Positions 9,311 through 17,322 are shown, counted from the first letter of the stretch. The stretch: 64,000 bases of DNA from Brevundimonas nasdae (GCF_016654005.1 NZ_JAEPWN010000006.1:62001-126000); one strand, 5' to 3'. Made by a program: numbers and translations. The notes: generated by a model from the sequence alone, not told the origin.

Positions 9311-9730
9311 ATGAGCTTTGGAAAGCGAACGGGATTTCCAACCCGTCCTTCAGCCATCCATACTTCGGCCTCTACGCCTCAGACACGTCGTGGCGGATAT
9401 TGGCTAGGCTTTTTAACGGTGCCGATTGCCCAGGTCATCCTCATGGCGATTGCGGGGCTGGTGGTTGCGCGCGACCAAATTGACCGATTGTATCCATTCA
9501 TGCTCCCGGCCGCCGTTAGCACCACGATGTTGGCCGCTGTCATCCTTCTCCTTTCGGATATTGTGCTTCGCCTAATAGGTCTGCGACAGGCCTGGGTTTA
9601 TGCTTTGGTATGCGCCGTAGCGCTTTACGGCGTGTCGTTCGTCGTCAGCATAACGCCACTGTGGCGCTTTGCATTCATGTTTCTCCCGGGGCTTATCGGG
9701 GGGCTAGCATTGGGCTGGTCCAGACGGTGA
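9311..9730 (+). CDS. Hypothetical small membrane protein
   Basis: The 139 residues start with a polar, Ser/Thr-rich 27-residue tail. Four likely membrane helices follow: GFLTVPIAQVILMAIAGLVV, the AAVSTTMLAAVILLLSDIVL region, AWVYALVCAVALYGVSFVV and FAFMFLPGLIGGLALGW. It ends in SRR on the cytoplasmic side by the positive-inside rule. No catalytic motif or known family is apparent. It is flanked by intergenic stretches and transcribed away from its left neighbour. It is probably inner-membrane cargo of the island; the role is unknown. Confidence 0.6.
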   Translation: MSFGKRTGFPTRPSAIHTSASTPQTRRGGYWLGFLTVPIAQVILMAIAGLVVARDQIDRLYPFMLPAAVSTTMLAAVILLLSDIVLRLIGLRQAWVYALVCAVALYGVSFVVSITPLWRFAFMFLPGLIGGLALGWSRR

Positions 9731-9850
9731 CCCTACTTCAAGCCTCCTATTTGGACGTTGAGAAAGTCCGCAATGGGTCGATTGCAGTCTTTGGCATTGC
9801 CGCCCAAATCTGACGTTCAGCTGTCTGTGTAAGAGCGCAGCCTGGGTCCT

Positions 9851-10525
9851 TCACACATCGGCATCGTCGTCGTGGGGGTACGTTGCTTCATAGTGCTCCG
9901 ATATCGTGCGGCCATCGGCAGCCTTCCAGTACCGACCAGGCTGAACGGCATACGGTGCGCCCGAAACAATCTGCTGAGCTCGGGTGAGCGATACAACCTC
10001 GTCCCTCAAACGAACCTTTTTGGCCTCGACGATTTCGATGACGTCGCCGGTCTCAACGTGAATCAGTTCAGATCCGAGCGCCAAACCCATTTCCTCGAAA
10101 TTGAGAGGAGGCCTGCGCTTCTTCTGCTCGAAGCTCCGTTCAGCTTCATAGGCGCGAGGCTCGTCCTTTTTGACCTCACGTTCTGCCGCAGCCTCGGCTT
10201 CAGGTGTCAGATCGGTGCCTGGAAATGCATTGAGTAATTCAATCAGCCGGAACGGCTCCACCGAGAAAAACTCACGAGCAGGATTCACCCTTTCGCGACC
10301 GAACGCGATGTGAAGAGCCTTCTCGACCTTCACGGCGTCATGCACGCGTCTCGCCACAGCAACGCGGAAAGGCAGGGGCACACCGGTGGCTCGGCTCAAC
10401 TCGGCGACACGTCGCTCAACCGTATCACCAGAGGTTCTGCCAATCTTGACGATGCCCGGCATGGCCTCGTTGGTCAGAACGTACACGATGCCTTCGATCG
10501 TGAGAGAGATTGGTGTTTCGAACAT
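9851..10525 (-). CDS. GIY-YIG (T5orf172/MUG113-type) protein with a restriction-associated C-terminal domain
   Basis: The first roughly 90 of 224 residues match the T5orf172/MUG113 branch of the GIY-YIG fold: GIVYVLTNEAMPGIVKIGRT, ERRVAEL, and the metal-binding Glu in KVEKALHIAF. A charged linker leads to a C-terminal module (LGSELIHVETGDVIEIVEAK, VSLTRAQQIVSG, YWKAADGRTISEHYEATY). That module resembles the RAMA/DUF4357-like domains attached to restriction enzymes and adenine methylases. A nuclease acting on foreign or modified DNA is inferred from the domain pair. It lies in the same island as a restriction-modification enzyme but about 9 kb away, so direct partnership is unproven. Confidence 0.75.
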   Translation of the reverse strand: MFETPISLTIEGIVYVLTNEAMPGIVKIGRTSGDTVERRVAELSRATGVPLPFRVAVARRVHDAVKVEKALHIAFGRERVNPAREFFSVEPFRLIELLNAFPGTDLTPEAEAAAEREVKKDEPRAYEAERSFEQKKRRPPLNFEEMGLALGSELIHVETGDVIEIVEAKKVRLRDEVVSLTRAQQIVSGAPYAVQPGRYWKAADGRTISEHYEATYPHDDDADV

Positions 10526-10822
10526 GATGCCGCGATCAGATGAAGCGATTTCAGGGCTTTATCCCCGAGCTCTTTAACAGCGAATTTGACGAAGAAACGT
10601 GAAAACTGCGTCTTAAGTAGACACACGTTGCGGCTGTGTTTAGGTTTCGGGCGTTCACCCTCAGTGGACCGGCGGCCCAGCAGTCTACCCAGCTTGTCCC
10701 TTTGGGGCTGGGTCGCCAAACACTCCCCCATCATTGCGCTAGACTCACGCGTTGGGTGTGCTAGATCGCGGTTATATCGGAGCAGAGGGCTCCGCTAGAA
10801 ACCGATCCTGGGGGGATCACCT

Positions 10823-11215
10823 ATGAAGAAGACCATCATCACGGCCGCCATCGCGGTCGCTGCGTTGACGTCTGCCTGCACGACGACCGAGAAGGTTTCG
10901 GTCACTCAGCCTGGCGATCGTCAGATGACCTGCGCTCAGCTCAAGGATCAGTTCGCCAAGCTGGAAGAGATCAAGCGTCAGGGCCAAAGCAACCAAGGCG
11001 TCAACACCGCCAACGTCGCTGCGGTGCTGTTCTTCTGGCCTGCTGCCGTGGGCAACTACATGAGCGCACGTGACGCCATGCAGATTGCAGATCGTCGCAA
11101 TGAGCACCTGATGACGATTTATAATGAGAAGCAGTGCGACAACCCGGCGAACGCCAACCTGCGTTTCTCGGTCCCTTCGACGCTTCTCGCGCCGATTGGT
11201 CACGGCGGCCTCTAA
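10823..11215 (+). CDS. Small lipoprotein of unknown function
   Basis: This 130-residue protein starts with a short lipoprotein signal, MKKTIITAAIAVAALTSAC, whose lipobox L-T-S-A-C predicts lipidation of Cys19 and export. The mature part is polar and helical (MTCAQLKDQFAKLEEIKR) with a mid-chain hydrophobic stretch (TANVAAVLFFWPAAVGNYM) and a Cys in NEKQCDNP that could pair with the Cys in MTCAQL. Similar small lipoproteins with this hydrophobic patch occur widely in proteobacteria and phage-derived islands, without known function. A GGGGGATC purine-rich tract lies just before the ATG, and a clear terminator follows. Confidence 0.78.
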   Translation: MKKTIITAAIAVAALTSACTTTEKVSVTQPGDRQMTCAQLKDQFAKLEEIKRQGQSNQGVNTANVAAVLFFWPAAVGNYMSARDAMQIADRRNEHLMTIYNEKQCDNPANANLRFSVPSTLLAPIGHGGL

Positions 11216-11240
11216 GCTCTCCACCATAGGTAAGCTATTT

Positions 11241-11275
11241 AACGGCGGTTCCGTTTTAGGGAGCCGCCGTTTCCT
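11241..11275 (+). terminator. Terminator after the lipoprotein gene
   Basis: AACGGCGG pairs with CCGCCGTT across a short loop, and the stem is extended by TTCC/GGGA; TTTCCTTT follows. It lies 25 bases downstream of the lipoprotein stop. Confidence 0.75.
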
Positions 11276-11426
11276 TTGCGGCCACCCACGGCCTCTTGCG
11301 ACAAGCAAACTGATTTTCGGATATGCGGCAGAAGGACAGCAGTGCTTCCACCCCGTCCGTGTAAATCATAGGTTGCAAGCGTCGATATTTGGTGCGACAG
11401 CGTTTATATAATCTGGAGAGCCGCCA

Positions 11427-11786
11427 ATGACGCTGAAAACAATCTTCATCACGACGTTTGCCGCGCTCATCGCAACCTCGGCGTCGGCCCAGGTTGGTGT
11501 GAATGGGCACTACCGATCCAACGGGACGTATGTCGCCCCTCACCACCGAACAAATCCGAACAGCACCGTAAATGACAACTGGACGACGCGGCCGAACGTC
11601 AATCCATATACCGGACGCGCTGGGACACGGTCACCTAGCTACGGTTCGACGCCGTCTTATACCGCACCCAGAACAGCCTATGGCTCGTCTTACGGCTCTT
11701 CATCTTCGAGCTCGCGTAGCTCCAGCTGGGGTTCATCCTCGTCGCGCAGCTCATCCTACGGTTCTGGATACAATCCGCGCTATTGA
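11427..11786 (+). CDS. Small secreted protein with GTYV-PHHRTNPN motif and Ser-rich tail
   Basis: The 119 residues begin with a signal peptide (MTLKTIFITTFAALIATSASAQ). A conserved module follows, GHYRSNGTYVAPHHRTNPN then NVNPYTGRAGTRSP, found in many short exported proteins of proteobacteria with no assigned role. The last 50 residues are low-complexity Ser/Tyr/Gly (repeated SSYGS and SSSR). ATG follows GGAGAGCC. Bacteria often carry this family near phage or island genes, so surface modification or cell-envelope stress are possible roles, but nothing here proves one. Confidence 0.75.
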   Translation: MTLKTIFITTFAALIATSASAQVGVNGHYRSNGTYVAPHHRTNPNSTVNDNWTTRPNVNPYTGRAGTRSPSYGSTPSYTAPRTAYGSSYGSSSSSSRSSSWGSSSSRSSSYGSGYNPRY

Positions 11787-11822
11787 GCGCGCGCGGTCTA
11801 ATCCAAACAGTTGAGGTATTGT

Positions 11823-12011
11823 GTGGGTGTGCGACTTTTCAGGGCTGAGGCGAAGCGAATGCAGGCGCTTGCGGATGCCGAGCCAGAACCACAAGCCAAA
11901 CGAGCCTATATTGATAAGGCCGAGGAAATGAATCAGTGGGCAGAGGTAGCTTCGCTCCAGCGCAAGCTTGAGAAGGCTATCAGAGAGCATAAGAAAGCTG
12001 GCGGCAAATAG
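11823..12011 (+). CDS. Small helical protein, hypothetical
   Basis: About 62 residues with the pattern RLFRAEAKRMQALADAEPEP then AYIDKAEEMNQWAEVAS, like the short helical proteins common in alphaproteobacteria that match A-E-ch-R-xx-A repeats. GTG 11823 is chosen because GAGG lies six bases upstream; GTG 11829 and ATG 11859 are alternatives. The lysine-rich tail (EKAIREHKKAGGK) is compatible with nucleic-acid contact but is not diagnostic. No function is known. Confidence 0.5.
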   Translation: MGVRLFRAEAKRMQALADAEPEPQAKRAYIDKAEEMNQWAEVASLQRKLEKAIREHKKAGGK

Positions 12012-12053
12012 GGTCCAAATCCTGGCGAGGAGACATCTCTCGGCCTGCTTGGG

Positions 12054-12111
12054 CAAAAAAAATAATAGATCCCGCCCCACGAACTAGCCGAAGCCAGCGC
12101 GCGGGGCGGGA
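12054..12111 (-). terminator. Terminator of the integrase gene
   Basis: Read on the minus strand, TCCCGCCCC pairs with GGGGCGGGA around a loop, followed by TCTATTATTTTTTTT. It begins about 10 bases after the integrase stop. Confidence 0.8.
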
Positions 12112-12118
12112 GTGAGGT

Positions 12119-13267
12119 TTAGGTGATCTGCTTAGCCGCTCCGGCCTCTACGGCCTTCAGCAGCGTGTCGTTGGCCAAGTGCGAGTATCGTTGGGTCGAT
12201 TGGTAGCTGGCGTGACCCAGCACCTTTCCGACGGCGAAGAGATCAACGCCGGAGTTGACCATGAACGACGCCGCTGAGTGTCGAAGGTCATGAAGGCGAA
12301 GACCCGGCAGCCTCGCCTCCCTGATCGCTCGCTGCCAACCGTGCTTGATCGACACGAAGGGAAGGCGGGTTTCCGGGTTGGGCACCAGCCAAGGGCAGTC
12401 CTTGAAGCGAGGCAGCGTCTCGATGATCGCCAACGCGGTTGTGGAAAGCGGGACGTGACGTGGCTTACCGGTCTTGCTGGTCGGGATCAGCCATGACCGA
12501 CGTTTGACATCCACGTTCTCCCATTTGGCGTCCAGCAATTCGCGAAGCCGTGCCCCGGTAAGGAGCAGCAGACCCACAATGTGCTGAAGCTGCGGGTTCT
12601 GCGAGGCCGCCACCGCCTCGCGCAACCGCGTCGCTTCCTCGGCGGACAGGAAGCGTTCACGACCATTGTTCAGCGGCGTCCGAGGGATGCCACGGGTGGG
12701 GTTTCGCTCGGTGCCGGGAATGTCCCAGCTCGCCCCAAGGACGAACGAGCGGCCGATGATGACACGAAGTTTTTCGACCGACGCCGGGGATAGGCCCGAC
12801 GCCCGCTTTTCACCGAGCCACTGCGCCATCGACCGACTGTTCATGTCCGTGAGGCGTGTCTTGCCCCACTTCGGAACGATGTGGACGCGCATACACATCT
12901 CGACCGAGGCGTAGGACTTGCTGCCTTTGATGAAGTCCAAATGCTTGGTGGAAAGGTCGCCATACACCGGGATAGATTTGACCAGAGCCTTCTGGGCGCT
13001 CGGATCGCCACCCATCACGACCTCGGACCGAAGCTGCTGGGCCTTCTTCTTGGCAGCGGCGAACGTGATGTCGTTATAGCCGCCGATCTTAAACTGCTTT
13101 TGCGTCCCTGCCTGACACAGGAACCTCAAGTAGTAGGTCTTCCCGCCAGTGCAGCGGCATTCCAGAACGAAGCCAGTCACTGTGGTGCAGTAAAAGTCAC
13201 TTTTCTTCTTGCCGACCTCGCAGCCAGCATTGGCGACGAAAGTCTGAGTCAGGTGGGCCTTGGGCAT
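12119..13267 (-). CDS. int: Tyrosine recombinase (integrase) of the island
   Basis: This 382-residue tyrosine recombinase probably excises and integrates the island at tRNA-Thr. The N-terminal arm-binding domain (about 1-85) and a SAM-like core-binding domain precede the catalytic domain. Catalytic residues are R240 in TGARLREL, K265 in TSKTGKPRHV, H326 and R329 in LHDLRHSAASF, H352 in LGHASYQ and Y361 in QRYSHL, so the active site is complete. Minus-strand orientation matches that of the target tRNA. Unusually it sits about 4.5 kb from the left and 9 kb from the right attachment site and not at an edge. No excisionase is obvious. The adjacent replication gene is transcribed in the same direction. 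Confidence 0.95.
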   Translation of the reverse strand: MPKAHLTQTFVANAGCEVGKKKSDFYCTTVTGFVLECRCTGGKTYYLRFLCQAGTQKQFKIGGYNDITFAAAKKKAQQLRSEVVMGGDPSAQKALVKSIPVYGDLSTKHLDFIKGSKSYASVEMCMRVHIVPKWGKTRLTDMNSRSMAQWLGEKRASGLSPASVEKLRVIIGRSFVLGASWDIPGTERNPTRGIPRTPLNNGRERFLSAEEATRLREAVAASQNPQLQHIVGLLLLTGARLRELLDAKWENVDVKRRSWLIPTSKTGKPRHVPLSTTALAIIETLPRFKDCPWLVPNPETRLPFVSIKHGWQRAIREARLPGLRLHDLRHSAASFMVNSGVDLFAVGKVLGHASYQSTQRYSHLANDTLLKAVEAGAAKQIT

Positions 13268-13505
13268 GGGATTATCCTTTTAATGGGTTGAGTTCAGACG
13301 AGCGCCATCACGCGGTGCCGACGGGGGCGCAGCGCGAGGCGGTTTGCGGTGGAGGGGAAAGTCTGGAGCGGGACGGACCCGCGTTTGCCCCAGGGTGGCC
13401 CGCCTGGGCGGGGGCTGGGGCGTCTGGATGGCCGGGCTATGGGGTGCCCGGAGCGGGCCTCAGGGGCTCGCGTTCTGCGTCGGCGGTGTCGGCTTATGGG
13501 CCATC

Positions 13506-13542
13506 AAAACGGGCAAAACAGGCCACCTCTTTCACCTGTTTT
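13506..13542. repeat. Candidate iteron site 1 (two direct plus two inverted 9-bp units)
   Basis: AAAACGGGC (13506) and AAAACAGGC (13515) lie head to tail. One base later come ACCTCTTTC and ACCTGTTTT, the complements of GAAAGAGGT and AAAACAGGT. All four fit RAAASRGGY with 9-bp spacing. The site lies in the otherwise gene-free 13268-13584 stretch between the integrase start and the replication-gene stop, and its pattern recurs at 15374-15435. Replication-initiator binding is an inference. Confidence 0.6.
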
Positions 13543-13584
13543 GGCTGGCCGGTTGCCGGGCGTCGGCGGCGCGATCACCGACAC

Positions 13585-15525
13585 CTAGTCAGCGATGACC
13601 CGCCAAGTGTTGCGCTGCGAATTCGGGCCTGACTCGATCCTCAGACTGTTGGCCCAGCGGCTCCGATTCAGTTTGAGATACCAGCCGAGCCTCTTCGTAT
13701 TCACGGTGGAGCCGTCCATCACGCCGATCTCCTCCAGTACGTCGGCAAATCGAGGGTCTCTGGCGGCATACGGGACCACCTCACGCACCATCATGGGGTC
13801 ATCGCTAAACAGCCTGGACCAGTGCTGCAGAAATTCGCCTAGCGCGTCCTGATCGGTGTCGTCCTGGACTTGCTGGATCAGGCTCGTTGCAGGGTCGGGC
13901 TCGCCGAGCCACAACAGCGGTTGCCGGCAGGTCAGCGACCATTCTTCGTAACTTCCGATCGACGGGACATCGGAAACCGGTCTACCGGCCAGCCGGTGAG
14001 CCTCGGTGATGGTGAGGGCGGCCTGGACGATATGTGACCGCCTTTCCCGAACATGGGCCACAGGATTGAACGAGTACTGCTGCAGCGTAGGTGTCTCACT
14101 CCGTGGGGCAAGGCGGATCGACAGCACACGGCGGCGCATATCTTGGCCGGGTTCTACGTTGTTCCCGGTACCCATGAAGAGCACGTTGGTGCGCGCGGTG
14201 GCGGTTCGGCTTCTGCTGAGTACGCGCTCGGTAATGCTGGTGCTCGTTAGCGCCTTGTTCATGGGGCCGAGCGATTTCCAACCCGTTTGTACCTGCATGT
14301 CATCAAACAGCACCACAGCGGGTTTCTCTAGCAGCATCGCCAACAATACCTTGGCTGCTTCTTCGGGTGTGGTCGGATAGCTTGTGTTGTAAGGCTCGCC
14401 AGCAGTAGCCGCCAACGCGATCAGCGCTGCCAGAAAGCTTTTCCCGCCACCGGAGCGAGGAGCGTTGATGTTGATGGCTGGGGCGAGCGGAAGGGATGCT
14501 CTTACGGCGGCGGTGAGGATCGCGGCGAGGGCGGCCGCCCGATCTGCATCGGACGCGAATGAGAATTCGCGAATAAGCCATTTCAGCCAACCGAGCTCAC
14601 GCTCGGCGTCCTTCCGCGTCGGGTTGACTAGATTGTAGTCGGCCTCATCAAAGGCGGCATACGTGCCGGTCGCCTCATCATAGCCAGGTTTGAACACAAC
14701 GCACTTATCCGCGCCATAGAACGGCTGCCTGGATAAGCCCGTCAGAGAACGCAGATGGCGTCGATCCTGAGAATACCGCAGGTTTTGAATGATGCTGGCG
14801 GGAGGATCGCAGCGCTCCCACTGATTGCCTTTGGCTTTCCGGTAATAGTCAACCTTCGATGCTAGGAAAGCGCTGAGGGTCTGATCGTTGACGAGTTCTG
14901 TAGATATGTCGTCGGGGGCGGGCTCGATGATGCGGACGATTGGGCCACATGCGTTGAAATAGCGCCCGTCTGCGGCAAGCACCCGCTCCGACGCAGCGGC
15001 AGCACGGTGCGTTTCACCGGTCTGCATGTAAATGACGGATTTTGCGCGGGCGACCTCTGGTGTAATGCCCAGGTGATCGATCAGGCTTTCCGCGTCGCGC
15101 TTTTCCGAATGATTGTGGGTGCAACGGAACAAGCCGATCGGGTTTCCGAAGCAGGGTTCTAGATAACCCGCTTGAGCTTGGACATCCGACGGATGCTCTG
15201 AAGCCCAGGGGCATGCCATCCGGTGAAATCCGTCGCCAGCATCGTCGATATAAAGGCCTTCCGCCTTGAGCGCGCTCACCACCGGATTTGTAGCGGGGGC
15301 GGGTGTATAGACGTCGTCGGCGAAGTCCTCCTCCCTTGAAAGGTTGAGCGGTGGCGCAGCCGTTGGGCTCGGTAAAACGGGCAAAACGGGCAAAAGGGGT
15401 CCTGGCAGAGTCTGATTGCCCGTTTCACCCGTTTCCGACGCGACGTTGGGGAGGGCATTTTCTATGGGTTCAGGCTGGCCCTTATCGGTCGGCTGGTTCG
15501 GATCGGTCGGACGTTCTGCAGTCAT
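13585..15525 (-). CDS. Primase/helicase-like replication protein of the island
   Basis: About 646 residues. Residues 1-75 are a Pro/Thr-rich tail containing GETGETGN and PVLPVLP-type repeats. Next comes a Cys/His-containing segment (FHRMACPWASEHP ... GLFRCTHNHSEK) resembling the zinc domain of element-encoded primases. From about residue 310 there is a P-loop NTPase: Walker A PRSGGGKS (356-363), Walker B VVLFDD (404-409), and a sensor-like NVLFMGTGNNV followed by MRRRVLSIRL. This order is typical of primase-helicases in phages, satellites and integrative elements. ATG 15525 is chosen because GAGGA lies eight bases upstream. The element may therefore replicate after excision. Confidence 0.82.
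   Translation of the reverse strand: MTAERPTDPNQPTDKGQPEPIENALPNVASETGETGNQTLPGPLLPVLPVLPSPTAAPPLNLSREEDFADDVYTPAPATNPVVSALKAEGLYIDDAGDGFHRMACPWASEHPSDVQAQAGYLEPCFGNPIGLFRCTHNHSEKRDAESLIDHLGITPEVARAKSVIYMQTGETHRAAAASERVLAADGRYFNACGPIVRIIEPAPDDISTELVNDQTLSAFLASKVDYYRKAKGNQWERCDPPASIIQNLRYSQDRRHLRSLTGLSRQPFYGADKCVVFKPGYDEATGTYAAFDEADYNLVNPTRKDAERELGWLKWLIREFSFASDADRAAALAAILTAAVRASLPLAPAININAPRSGGGKSFLAALIALAATAGEPYNTSYPTTPEEAAKVLLAMLLEKPAVVLFDDMQVQTGWKSLGPMNKALTSTSITERVLSRSRTATARTNVLFMGTGNNVEPGQDMRRRVLSIRLAPRSETPTLQQYSFNPVAHVRERRSHIVQAALTITEAHRLAGRPVSDVPSIGSYEEWSLTCRQPLLWLGEPDPATSLIQQVQDDTDQDALGEFLQHWSRLFSDDPMMVREVVPYAARDPRFADVLEEIGVMDGSTVNTKRLGWYLKLNRSRWANSLRIESGPNSQRNTWRVIAD
15374..15435. repeat. 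Candidate iteron site 2 (inside the 5' end of the replication gene)
   Basis: AAAACGGGC occurs twice in tandem (15374, 15383), followed by a degenerate AAAAGGGGT (15392). After a 17-base gap come GCCCGTTTC and ACCCGTTTC (15418, 15427), the complements of GAAACGGGC and GAAACGGGT. The design matches site 1, 1.9 kb away beyond the other end of the gene. In the coding strand the units produce the PVLPVLP and GETGETG peptide repeats. Confidence 0.6.
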
Positions 15526-15744
15526 GGTGTTGGTCCTCAAGCGTTATGGGGATGTTCCGCACACGCCGGGATCGGCGCGGGCACTTTGCGATTTCGAGAC
15601 GGCCGCTGCAGTCGGTGTCGCGTCCTCGCTGGGGAGGTTGTGGTCCTCCGCATGGCCGCTGGAAAGCCCTCTGGACCGATTACTAGTTGCAGGTTTGGAG
15701 ATGTCCTTGCGAACGTTCGTCCGCTTCAACTATTCCAGAGTGGA

Positions 15745-16182
15745 ATGATGCCGTGGCTCGGCCTAGAGGATGTCTCTCGGCGGTGCCGGGCTGATTCTGG
15801 AGGTAGCGTTTTGGGTGGCAGGGCAGAAAAATCGCAGTTTGGCAGCCTACGCGTAGTGTGGTTGGAGGCTTTTGTGCTGTCGGTCCATTACGGGAAACAG
15901 ACTGCGGCTGCGGCGGAGATGGGTGTGACTCAAGGGACCATCTCCAAGCACATCGAGAATCTGGAACTTTGGTGCGGTGGTGGCGCGCGTCGGTTACTGC
16001 TGGAGCACAACCAGTTTCCTCCAGTTCTGACCGCCGCAGGAGAGGCCTTCTTTCCGATTGCCCAACGGGCTGTGGCGGCGTTGAGTGAATTGAAGGCGTC
16101 CCGAATGAGCCGAAACGCCTCCAGAAGCTCTCAGTCTGCGCTCGGGTCAGACGACCTCGGCAATAGGAACGACCGAGAGTGA
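15745..16182 (+). CDS. Stand-alone LysR-type winged helix-turn-helix protein
   Basis: Roughly 145 residues contain one recognisable part, a LysR-type DNA-binding domain: WLEAFVLSVHYGKQTAAAAE, MGVTQGTISKHIENLEL and the wing ending PVLTAAGEAFFPIAQRAV. The effector-binding domain of true LysR regulators (about 200 residues) is absent; only a Ser-rich tail follows. It is divergent from the replication gene, with about 220 bases between them, so it may control replication. Its 3' end overlaps the convergent small membrane-protein gene by 52 bases. ATG 15745 or 15748 is taken as start, though a GTG nearer the domain is possible. Confidence 0.65.
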   Translation: MMPWLGLEDVSRRCRADSGGSVLGGRAEKSQFGSLRVVWLEAFVLSVHYGKQTAAAAEMGVTQGTISKHIENLELWCGGGARRLLLEHNQFPPVLTAAGEAFFPIAQRAVAALSELKASRMSRNASRSSQSALGSDDLGNRNDRE

Positions 16183-16436
16183 CATCGGCGCTGCAGGTGG
16201 CCAAATCCCGCCAGCGCCACGACCACCACAACCACGCCTACGATGCAGGCCAGGGGCTGAGCCACCGTCAGGGCCGACAGGACTAGGGTGCCCAGGAACA
16301 TCAGCGTCTGTCTCGGTCGTGTGATGAAGCTCACGATCAACGCCAGCACCGCCAAGGTCAAAGCGACGATGACTACGGCTCTGAGCACGGCCAAGGCCAC
16401 GCAAAGGATGAGCAACAAGAGGAACCGGCCCATCAT
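16131..16436 (-). CDS. Small hydrophobic membrane protein
   Basis: The 101 residues are strongly hydrophobic: MMGRFLLLLILCVALAVLRA, then VVIVALTLAVLALIVSFITR, and LVLSALTVAQPLACIVGVVV, giving about three membrane spans. A basic, Ser-rich tail follows (HLQRRCHSRSF). The ATG ATG start overlaps the stop of the preceding gene (TGA inside ATGATG), implying translational coupling to that soluble small protein. No family is recognised. The pairing of a small soluble protein and a small membrane protein is reminiscent of toxin-antitoxin or immunity pairs, but no motif supports either. Confidence 0.6.
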   Translation of the reverse strand: MMGRFLLLLILCVALAVLRAVVIVALTLAVLALIVSFITRPRQTLMFLGTLVLSALTVAQPLACIVGVVVVVVALAGFGHLQRRCHSRSFLLPRSSDPSAD

Positions 16437-16822
16437 CGACCACCCACCTCGGTCCAGAAATGGACAAGGCAGAGATGGTGTAAGCCCATCTCCGTCCCTG
16501 GACCGTTCTCGACAAAGACCACGGTGTCCCGCCCGCACCGGCCCCGGTAGATGATCTCGAACCATAGGCCATGATCGTCCAGGGTGTCGTAGGTCGGCTC
16601 CTCCGCATCGTCGCCAGTGATTGGAAAGCCAACGGCGGTGTTGATGACGTCGGGGGTATCGCCGCCGTGGACGACGACGATCCGGGTGTCTTCGCTGAGG
16701 CATGACGGATGATCGGCGTAGGCCTGCCATCCGCGATGAGCGATCAGGGTGCGCAGGTCGTCGTCTAGGCCGGGATCGCTGATGACGCCGGCGACATCGG
16801 CAAGAGTGTTTAGGCAAAGCAT
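16433..16822 (-). CDS. Small acidic protein, paralogue B of a tandem pair
   Basis: The 129-residue protein is a paralogue of its upstream neighbour. Both begin ML-LN and share GLDDDLRTLI/SLDPTLRALI, RIVVVHGGDTPDVINTAVGF versus LQIVVVQPSDPPEVIHAAVG, DHGLWFEIIY versus DHGSWFELAY, and VVFVENGPGT versus LVFVADHPDT. The fold looks like a compact acidic alpha/beta protein. ATG 16822 is chosen because a GAAGGAC ribosome site precedes it and the upstream frame runs through a terminator hairpin. It is coupled to a small membrane protein. I do not recognise the family or function. Confidence 0.7.
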   Translation of the reverse strand: MLCLNTLADVAGVISDPGLDDDLRTLIAHRGWQAYADHPSCLSEDTRIVVVHGGDTPDVINTAVGFPITGDDAEEPTYDTLDDHGLWFEIIYRGRCGRDTVVFVENGPGTEMGLHHLCLVHFWTEVGGR

Positions 16823-16844
16823 GGAATCGGTGTCCTTCGGGCAC

Positions 16845-16878
16845 AAAAAAAAGCCCTCTCGACGGGGTGTCGGAGGGC
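16845..16878 (-). terminator. Hairpin with U-tract between the two paralogues
   Basis: On the minus strand GCCCTCCGAC ... GTCGAGAGGGC forms a stem with one bulged A and is followed by eight T. It terminates the upstream paralogue and ends only 22 bases before the start codon of the downstream one, so it could also act as an attenuator. Confidence 0.8.
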
Positions 16879-16901
16879 GCGGATCGGATGGTGGTTGAGG
16901 C

Positions 16902-17297
16902 TTAGTCGGCGTCGGAAGTCGGAGGCCGGTCGGCAAAGCCTAGGCAGTTGAACCGCAGGGTGTCGTTGGTGTCGGGATGGTCGGCCACGAAGACCAGCAT
17001 TCCGAAGTCGTCAGTCAGAACGTAGGCCAGCTCGAACCATGAGCCGTGGTCGTTGAACCACTCCCAGCCGGGTTGCTCGGCCTGGTCCCAGCAGATGGGG
17101 AAGCCGACAGCGGCGTGGATGACCTCGGGTGGATCGCTCGGCTGCACGACGACGATCTGGAGGATTTCGCCAAGGGGACGGCGACGATCGGTGTCCACCT
17201 GCCAGACACGAAGTCCGATGAGGGCACGCAGGGTAGGGTCGAGACTAGGGTCTGTGAGCGCGGCGGTGACGGCGTCGCGGTCGTTCAGGGAGAGCAT
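16902..17297 (-). CDS. Small acidic protein, paralogue A of a tandem pair
   Basis: This 131-residue protein is the upstream member of the pair described at 16433. It has DPSLDPTLRALIGLRVWQVD, then LQIVVVQPSDPPEVIHAAVG, a Trp-rich centre (QPGWEWFNDHGSWFEL) and the acidic end ADRPPTSDAD. ATG 17297 follows GAAAGGAC; the longer frame to 17348 would read through a terminator hairpin and is rejected. No hydrophobic segment or catalytic motif is present. The pair arose by duplication, including the hairpin leader in front of each copy. Confidence 0.7.
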   Translation of the reverse strand: MLSLNDRDAVTAALTDPSLDPTLRALIGLRVWQVDTDRRRPLGEILQIVVVQPSDPPEVIHAAVGFPICWDQAEQPGWEWFNDHGSWFELAYVLTDDFGMLVFVADHPDTNDTLRFNCLGFADRPPTSDAD

Positions 17298-17322
17298 GGT
17301 CTGGTCGTCCTTTCGGGGCACG

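Noticed and set aside
16131..16844. 237-codon version of the small membrane protein
   Set aside because: The first 136 codons are in the wrong phase of the 129-residue gene; the ATG overlapping that gene's stop is a better start.
16433..17297. Toxin-antitoxin system in the tandem small genes
   Set aside because: No toxin or antitoxin motif is visible and the two soluble genes are paralogues, so the label would be a guess.
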